This document shows positions 56,793-64,000 of a stretch of DNA of 64,000 nucleotides, piece by piece. How positions within the stretch are numbered: the stretch's first letter is position 1; each line of letters opens with the position of its first letter. The translations under genes were made by a program, and so were the position numbers. The stretch comes from Piper betle (lineage: Eukaryota > Streptophyta > Magnoliopsida > Piperales > Piperaceae), in the NCBI GenBank assembly GCA_033002965.1, contig JAURVB010006398.1:1-64000 (forward strand). Reading direction: 5' to 3'. The notes beneath the pieces were generated by a model, which was not told the origin of the DNA, searched no databases, and saw only the letters and a list, made by a program, of their open reading frames with translations.

Positions 56793-56910
56793 CTCTTAGT
56801 CTGCTCAATATCACTCCACCAAGCTCAATCAATTACACCTAGTTTGCCGGTCCAGAATACTCCATATATCAGTCTCATCTGATATTGGGTCTTGCAGTGA
56901 ACCCACAAAA

Positions 56911-58029
56911 ATGGGAGCTCTTGACTACCTGTCTAGCGTGTGCAGTGTGAGCAATACCAGCACGATTAGTAGAAAGAAAAGAAGACTAATGCAGGCTAGC
57001 ACCTTGAGAAGCATCAGATCTTTGTTTTGAGACTGTGATTCGTTTAAGAGATTGTTTTTATTTGTGTTTTGAAGGTTTTGGTTTGAGATGAGATCTGTTT
57101 ATTTTTCTTTCAGACCGTCGAAATAAAAGTGAAGATGGACTGCGACGGATGCGAGAGGAGGGTCAAGGACGCTGTTTCATCCATGAGAGGTTCGCATATC
57201 TCTATTTTGATCTTTTCTTTTCCTAGGGATCATTAGCTAGAGAAGGTGGACACTTAATATTTTGACTTTTACAAATCATAAAATATGTGAAACAAATCTG
57301 AACCATCTTTTGCTTGATCTAGTTTTATTTGTCAGTTTTCCTCAGACCACAGCGTCTGTATTTATCCAAAATAATAATCAAAAGGAATATAATGTGTTAA
57401 CGGCTTCATTGTGGTTTAACACTAATTAAGTACTTATTTATTATGATATTTGCATAAAGATCGGTAACTTAGCGAAGCACATACATGTTAGTTGAACCAG
57501 ACCATTATTGTCATATTGAATGTTAGCTTAACAAGTGGTATAACTAGCACTTTTACTTTGAATTTCAAAGCTTCTTAAGCATGAGTCACTTTCATGTTCT
57601 CATTGCCGTGATCTACCATTTTAAATAAAAATTGTGGTTGGTATCTGTCTCTGCCCGCTTTAAATACTAGCTGTGCTATGCATTTTCGCTTTATACTTTG
57701 CCAAATTTAATTAATGTTTGGGGGGTTCATGATCAGGAGTAAGATCAGTTAACGTGAACAGAAAACAAAGCAGGGTGACTGTCCAAGGCTATGTTGATCC
57801 AAACAAAGTTCTGAAGAAAGTGAAGAGCACTGGTAAACGAGCCGAATTCTGGCCATATGTGCCCTACAACTTGGTCTCCTATCCTTACGTTGCTCAAGCT
57901 TATGACAAGAAAGCTCCCTCCGGATACGTCAAGAATGCTATACAGGCGCAATCCAGCCCTAACAACCAGAATGAAATGTATGCATCCATGTTTAGCGACG
58001 AAAATGTCAATGCATGCACAATTATGTGA
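56911..58029 (+). CDS. Heavy-metal-associated isoprenylated plant protein (HIPP)
   Basis: Three exons: 56911-56994, 57114-57189 and 57737-58029, totalling 150 codons plus stop. The protein starts MGALDYLSSVC, followed by a basic stretch SRKKRRLMQ. It then has one HMA domain with the metal site MDCDGCERR (about residues 36-44) and the block VNRKQSRVTVQGYVDPNKVL, then RAEFWPYVPYNLVSYPY and KKAPSGYV. It ends in CTIM, a CaaX farnesylation box. Order and length match the single-HMA HIPP group (Arabidopsis HIPP20-24 and HIPP26 relatives, about 145-155 residues). Such proteins bind Cd, Cu or Zn at membranes and act in metal detoxification and stress. Exon 2-3 junctions are GT-AG; intron 1 would use GC-AG (GCTAGC donor at 56995). 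A GT donor at 56947 would remove the basic stretch, giving 134 residues. I prefer the GC donor by homology. Confidence 0.93.
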
Positions 58030-58440
58030 CCTACACTTGGAATGAGCTTTAGTTGGTACTTGGAAAAGATAGATTCTTACTAGCGGTTTGCTCATGTAAA
58101 CGGATTATAAGAAAGATCCTCATGTTTATGTAACGTATGAGGAGCTAGTAGTAGCCTAGTATATCTCGTTTTGAGAGTTATATTTTTTATGTTTTTCTGA
58201 CTCGTATGTAGACTTTTGTATGAATATTGTAGCTGAGGCTAGTTAGCTATTTTACACTTCTAAGACCACGCATAGTTTTAGAACTCTTTTTTCATTCTAA
58301 AATCTTTCCACTCATACCCTATTTTATGGTTTCTCAAATCATGAATGATTCCTTATTAAAATAGATTTTATGATTCTTCCTAATCAAGTAATAAAAGATT
58401 ATCCTATATTATTTTTCTCTTAATTCTAAATTAATATTTT
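58030..58440. other. 3' untranslated and downstream DNA of HIPP
   Basis: T-rich DNA with GTATGAATATTGTAGC near 58207-58222, a plausible polyadenylation context although no canonical AATAAA is placed ideally. Nothing else is recognised. Confidence 0.45.
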
Positions 58441-58448
58441 AAATTAAT

Positions 58449-58740
58449 TAGGCAAGATATCATGTCATATACAATCTCCTAAATAGACACTAATTTTAAG
58501 AATAGACCTTAATTGAATAATAAAATAGACTATATTGATTCTTATTGCATAAAGAGATAAAGCATAGTAATTTTGTTTATTTACTTATTTTTGTTTGTAT
58601 TTTAATTGGTTAAATCTCATACTCTTCATTAAAGCATGACTTCTAATTCTCAACTCTACTAGGGATAATTTCAAGCGTCAAGAAGAGAACTTCAAATAAC
58701 TTTTTATTGATTAAATATAAAATATTATAAATGACTTCCA
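58449..58740. repeat. Dispersed AT-rich repeat copy
   Basis: It starts GGCAAGATATCATGTCATAT, the same terminal motif as 52317, and continues with AATAGACCTTAATTGAATAA and TTTTAATTGGTTAAAT, blocks shared with 52370-52480 and 62440-62460. The other end was not identified. No coding sequence. Confidence 0.5.
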
Positions 58741-61700
58741 GTTCATTTGAAGTCAACTGTAAAGCTTATTTTTTATCGAATATATATATATATATTATAT
58801 ATATACACACACCAAATCAAGTCTCAAATTATTAAACTATACTTTTATGTCCCTTTAAATTAACAAATATTCTGTATCGATTGTCCCCTAAATAATTAAT
58901 GTAAACATTCGGTTGCCTACAATGAGTAAAGTTACACCGACTTTATAAAAGACGAGTAAATATTTTTTAACCCATATCATATGATTTATTGGCATAATTT
59001 ATGCAATTTGTACGCACAAAGGGTCAGGAACCTTTTGCCTTTCGGCTGCATATAATTCCCCTAGGGCCCTTTGCAGACCTTAATTAAATTTAAATTATAT
59101 ATATTTGGAGGTGGTAGACGGTCCATGACAAAATTGTACAACTTCAAGACGCCAAGGCTGGAGAACTAACCAACAAACGTACAGATCAATCCAGTACAAA
59201 GGAAAGACTACGTATATCTCATTCCAACTTTTCTGACTGCGCTCCAAAAAAAAACTACTTCTCATATTTTTGCATTATTTATGATCTATATCTATATAAT
59301 AATAATAAAATAGTTAGTTGATTCACAGATTTACTGATTGTAATGACTTTAACACACAAATAAAGTAAAGGAATTATTCACCGTTTTAGAAAACGGTGAA
59401 AATTTTAATTAATTTAATCGAACCAATTAGAAATATAAATATTTATGACATAAGGTTTAACCATAATTGTTTAACCAATTTCACTGAACATAATTATGTG
59501 CATAATGATTTCACTTGCTCCCGAGTTTGCTAGGTTGGAGGAGATATCTCCTAACTTAACCACAACTTATAAATATAGACTTATTTTGTTTGTTTGAAGC
59601 ATGTTATACATAAAATTATTGTAATGAGTGGAGTTCAAGATGTTGAAGTTTCTCTTTGTTATAATTATAATATTATTTTATTTTATTTTAGATATTAAAG
59701 ATATTATACATTTTGTGTGAGAGGGTGTTTATGTTGGTTATGGTATTTTATTTTATACCTTATATATTTTTTATTAGTAGATGTGTTATGTAAAATGATG
59801 AAAAATTAACTAAGATTTGACCGTTTTACTGATTCGTCATTCTCGATATAAAATTTAAAAATGTGATTAAATATTATATTTCCCCAATTAATTACTATCG
59901 GTGTCATTGAGTTGAAAAATAAACAAACATTTCTCAAATGGCAATCATGCAGGAAGGATCGAAAAATCTCAGAACACGGTCCTTAGGGAAGTGGAAACAT
60001 AATCATGACTAAATCACCATCACTTATAATCATTACCAACTCCATCAAGGGTAAAAAGTGGGTTTCTTATAGAAAAGAGTATAGAAAGTGTAAATTAATA
60101 TAGACTAATCAAATACTAGTGAGATAAGTTTTTTTATGTTGACTTGCGAGGCCAGAAATTATAGTAAAATAAGCTTCACCAATGAAATCCAGACAGGTTA
60201 GGAGAAAACAATAAAACGTTAACTTGCGAAGATTGCTGCCGGCAATGTGTCAATATATCATGGTATTCAGGTCTGCCTTGGGAGATGAGTACAATAATTT
60301 AAAAACTTTTTCTTTTTAATTTTTGCCTCCAAAGCTGCTAGAGTTCATTCTATTTAATGAAATATTATTTTATTGAATAAAATAATATTATTGTACCGAT
60401 ATATATGTATGTTGAACATGAGATCATTTGTGTATGGTTGTATGTAAACTCACATTGGCATACATCATATATTTAGCGATTAATTTTGACATTGGGTGTG
60501 GACGTTATAGAATTTAGAGTTGGTGTTTGCCGTGAAATGGACTGATTGCACCAACAACTATTCAGGCCTTTAGGATTCTCTCAGGGTCTTTTTACTATTG
60601 CTCTTGCATGATATTGATGGTTTTATCATAAGGTGATGTAACTAGATATCAATTTTCGTACATTTTACATCGGACCATTTAGCCGTTGTTGTAATGTGTC
60701 AGATTAGTCACTCTCTAGAATGAGATCTCACGAAAATTTGTTTAGTCGTTGAGGTACACTGCATAGTTGTTACTTTGTCGGGCCTATATTATATTATTTC
60801 CTTGACCCAAACCATTATTAGATTATATTATTTAGTTGATTCTAGTGTATGCCCAACTTCTGTGTCGATGTTTCAGAAACTTGAATTTGTAGTTTGGACA
60901 TTCTGTAAGTGATGAGTCCTCCCTGCCATACTCTCGGTAGTGAGTTGCATTGGTGTTGGTGGCATTCTCTAAGTGGCAAATCTGCTTTTACATTCTCTGA
61001 GGAGTGAGTTTGCCTTGTTATTATTAACCCTGTGCGGGACACGGGTTATATTATTAGATAACCGGATCTTTTGGATATTGCATATGAAATACTTTTGTTG
61101 TTAGAAATAAGATACTTTTCCTGAAAGTTTGTTTGTGGACATATGCCACCGGAATTTCTTCCCACGGAGAAGATTTCAAATTCCACATGAAAGGAGATCT
61201 AGAGATATTCTCCTCACAAGTGCGGCCCAATTTTTGACACATTAAATATGGAGTGAAAAAATATTTGTATGGATGGAAAATTGCCATCCGGCTGCATCAC
61301 CTAGAGAGTGATAGAAGATATCTACAAATCTTGTAGAAGAACTACTCACTAGCTACTCATACTATGCCATACCTTTTAAGGGATGACAGCAACAAAGGAA
61401 GACTAATTGCTAGTTGGAAAGAACATGCCAATATTCATGTCAATTTATTTTATGATCAAGTCGGCTCGTCTTTGTACATGTCCTTCTCCACACAAGGTGA
61501 ACGCCAAAACGAGCTTGGTAGATTAAGAGCTTGAGTGTGGCTGATTTGGGTGCGTCGTTGTTAAGTTCATGTCCTCATGCAGCTAGCTCGGTGACTTGTT
61601 CTTGCTGTTTCTTTTGCAGAATTGAGTGCCCATAAACCGGACAAAGCACATATTTATTGCATTCAACTTATGTGGGGCTGCATGCCTTCTATTGGAACAT

Positions 61701-62094
61701 CCTTCTCAAAGAGTGAAGCCCTTCCAAGCTTTAGACGAATTTTGTTATCCACTGCATACTTTTAACTTGTCAAAGTATGCTGGTTTGTCCATTTTGATTC
61801 GTCAATTATAATCCCTTACTTGGGGAGAAATTAAATAACATTAGCATCAATATTTAATATTAGTTAAGCGTGTGACTAATCTCCATATTTTGAATGTTTA
61901 GTTTTACATATGATGGCAAATTAAATATTGCTATGAACTTTAAATAGAAAGATCACCATCAATAGTTTATATAAATGAACTAAGATTTTCTCTTCATGAA
62001 ACCTGGACAGTATTCCCTAAAAGTACTTTGAATTCTTTTTGGGAAATACAACACAAATTAAGGCCTTATGATATTTTGCCCCGGTACACGTCTA
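58741..62094. other. Intergenic, no gene supported
   Basis: AT-rich with a (TA)n run at about 58785-58805. Near 60900-61020 the phrase CATTCTCTAAGTGGC/CATTCTCTGAGGAGTGAG recurs loosely. A splice-acceptor-like TTTCTTTTGCAG at about 61608-61619 precedes a 61-codon frame (61626-61811) that I do not recognise. It could be a gene remnant but I cannot support it. Confidence 0.5.
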
Positions 62095-62470
62095 GTGTTG
62101 ACCTAGTAAAGCCTCATTGAATAATAAAATTAATTATAATAATTTAATATCTTAGATATAAACTCTAATTGACTTTAAACATATATCTTAATTGAATAAA
62201 AAATAAACAATAATAATTTAATTTTTTTATTGGAAATTTTTTTAAGGTAAGTGGATTGATTATTGTTAGTAGGAAGTTAGAAAATGAAGTTAGCTCGGTT
62301 TAAACCCACGAGCCTCTTTAATGAGATCTATTTTTATTATAATATTTTATAAAAAATTAAAAATTAAGGTTGCTCGGGTTTGAACCCGTGACTTTCACAA
62401 TGAAAGATATTTTTATTATTATTATTTTTTTTGTATTTTCATTGGTTAAATATCTTATTTTTAATTACAT
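62095..62470. repeat. Dispersed AT-rich repeat copy with paired motif
   Basis: It shares blocks with the reverse complement of 52317-53214. Two related units about 79 bp apart read AGTTAGCTCGGTTTAAACCC and GGTTGCTCGGGTTTGAACCC, each followed by an ATTTTTATTAT tract. The equivalent pair at 52900-53000 is in the other orientation. Confidence 0.55.
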
Positions 62471-62953
62471 GTTAGTATTAAGCTCCCCTCCAAAACTTTA
62501 AATTTAACCTTACTCTAAACCCTTAAAAGCCACAGTCAAAATCTTAAACTTTACACCTTAATTTCTAAATGTCCTAAACCCTAAACACTGATCTCTATCT
62601 CAACAAATTCAAAATGAACCAATCGTATAAAGTACTCTCACAAATCATCAATTACACCTTCAACTCTAAATCCTTATTAAAAACCAAAAATCTTACCTCT
62701 AAACAATAAAGAGTAAACCGCAGATACCAAATCTTTAAAGCTAAGAAATTTAAACTTAAAGTTCGTATTTTTGGGGTTAAGAGTTTTAGGCTTTAGAATT
62801 TATGGTTTGATAAGCTAGATTTAAAGAACGAAGATTTATAGTTTACTATTTAGATTTTGTACTTGTAAGAATACTTGATTCAATGTTATTATAATTTTTA
62901 CAATTTAAAAGGTTTAGCTGCTATGCAATGTTTCTTCAACCAAATCTTATATT
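62471..62953. other. Intergenic, nothing recognised
   Basis: AT-rich sequence with CTAAACCCT-like words near 62515-62585 that are not an uninterrupted telomere-type array. No gene. Confidence 0.5.
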
Positions 62954-64000
62954 CACTAGTAGAAAATCGCTAATGGGTGACTGGAAATTTTGCGACCTTG
63001 ATTACAACTGCTTTGAAACAGGACACTTTTATGACTACCTTGCAACCACAATGCTGGTCGCAAAATATATCTATGGATTAGTGATTGAGTTAGCAACCAG
63101 ATCTCTGTAACTGCTCTCTGCAATGTCTAATTGTGGTTGCAAAGTGATCAACGTTATTTACGACTGTCCTTTCCAATCACACAACAGTCTTTAAATTTCA
63201 TTGTAAAACTTCATAATTTGAAAATGAAATTGTGACCATGTAAGCGGTTGCAAAATGGTTGAAACAGGATTAGCAATCACAAAGCCGGCCACAAAATGTC
63301 AAATATGGTAAAAAAAGGGAGGGGGGGGGGTGGGTCGGGGTCGAATCCCCTTGAACCCTAACACGCCGCTACTCGCCGCCAGCCGCTAGTCATCAATGTG
63401 TTGCAAAATGGTTGAAACAGGATTAGCAATCACAAAGCCGGCCACAAAATATCAAATATGGTAAAAAAAGGAGGGGGGGGGTCAAAGCCCCCTTGAACCC
63501 TAACACGCCGCTACTTGCCGCCAGCCGCTAGTCATCAATGTGTTGCAAGATGGTTGAAACAGGATTAGCAATCACAAAGCCGGGCACGAAATGTCAAATA
63601 TGGTAAAAAAAAGGGTGGGGGGAGGTCGAAGGCCCCTTGAACCCTAACACGCCGCTATTTGCCGCCAACCGCTAGTCATCAATGTGTTGCAAAATGGTTG
63701 AAACAGGATTAGCAATCACAAAGCCGGCCACAAAATGTCAAATATGGTAAAAAAAGGGGGGGGGTGTTGGGGGTCGGTGGATTGTGGGTCGAAGCCCCCT
63801 TTAACCCTAACATGCCGCTACTTGCCGCCAGCAGCTAGTCATCAATGTGACGGTCACACACGTTTTAGGTATAATATTCTAATTTTTAAAGTTTATATGT
63901 TTTTGCTAAATATGTTAATTAGGATTGAAATGATTGGTTGTTGTTTTTTATTAATTGTTGTTGAATGTTGTTGATTGTTGATTGTTTACTAGTATGACAA
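62954..64000 (+). mobile_element. CACTA (En/Spm-like) transposon, one end
   Basis: It starts CACTAGTAGAAAATCGC, the classical CACTA terminus. Subterminal short repeats in both orientations follow within 300 bp: TTTGCGACC, TTGCAACCA, GGTCGCAAAAT, GTGGTTGCAAAG and GGTTGCAAAATGG. These are the type of sites the transposase binds. The element runs off the right edge, so the other end, its 3 bp target duplication and any transposase gene are not seen. The two small frames here are not transposase. Confidence 0.85.
63248..63849. repeat. Four-copy tandem repeat in the CACTA element
   Basis: Units start TTGCAAAATGGTTGAAACAGG at 63248, 63401, 63543 and 63687 (spacing 153, 142 and 144 bp). Each holds a subterminal motif, an A-run followed by a G-run of varying length (GGAGGGGGGGG types), and CCCTAACACGCCGCTA. 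Length variation comes largely from the G-run. Confidence 0.92.

Noticed and set aside
57745..58095. 116-codon frame antisense to HIPP exon 3
   Set aside because: It is a shadow of the conserved HIPP exon on the other strand.
61608..61811. Possible 3' exon after a TTTCTTTTGCAG acceptor-like site
   Set aside because: The 61-codon frame is not recognisable and no upstream exon was found. Too weak to call a gene.
62360..62400. tRNA-like T-arm word GGGTTTGAACCC
   Set aside because: There is no box A, no cloverleaf and no acceptor stem around it. The same word is part of a dispersed AT-rich repeat.

Overview
This 64 kb window is plant nuclear DNA, very probably from a flowering plant and most likely a eudicot. 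It is AT-rich and packed with LTR retrotransposons primed by initiator-methionine tRNA. It also holds TRIM elements, one end of a CACTA transposon, and a single convincing host gene, a three-exon heavy-metal-associated isoprenylated plant protein (HIPP) at 56911-58029. I cannot name the species from sequence alone.

Positions 1-50101 are a nested retrotransposon cluster. A degenerate Ty3/gypsy body on the plus strand (gypsy-1, 410-5640) is split by a tandem TRIM array (689-1721, TSD GGATA) and by a head-to-head TRIM pair (3191-4122). LTR fragments and a solo LTR follow (5641-10250). A second gypsy element (B, plus strand) runs from about 10350 to 46868. Its own DNA is cut by an insertion in the 5' LTR, a 733 bp solo LTR inside the reverse transcriptase (17219-17951), another LTR in the integrase region (19775-21594), and a family-A solo LTR (21632-30778) that itself carries a complete, very young Ty1/copia element (22471-28272, TSD TGTGG, LTRs differing at one base in 448). 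The 3' LTR of B is cut by a family-A gypsy element on the minus strand (33842-44978, TSD CTAGT) and by a TRIM nested in a TRIM (45359-46814). Just beyond lies element C (47138-50096, TSD CTTGA), with 1.35 kb LTRs around only 244 bp of internal DNA.

Positions 50102-56760 are gene-poor, with a cluster of strong hairpins (51121-51403) and a candidate inverted-repeat transposon (52317-53214). The HIPP gene follows with a TATA box at 56785. After it, 58030-62953 has no gene I can support apart from dispersed AT-rich repeats. The window ends inside a CACTA transposon that starts at 62954 and carries four copies of a roughly 150 bp tandem repeat.

The retrotransposon coding regions are broken by stops, frameshifts and nested insertions, so none looks autonomous. 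The points most worth a second look are: the family-A element whose two outer ends are inverted LTR 3' ends yet have a perfect target duplication; the TRIM arrays and their shared ends with family-A gypsy; element C as an apparent gag-pol-less derivative of the same group; hairpin-forming minisatellites inside several LTRs; and the non-canonical GC donor predicted for HIPP intron 1. I did not find a convincing new host or defence system.
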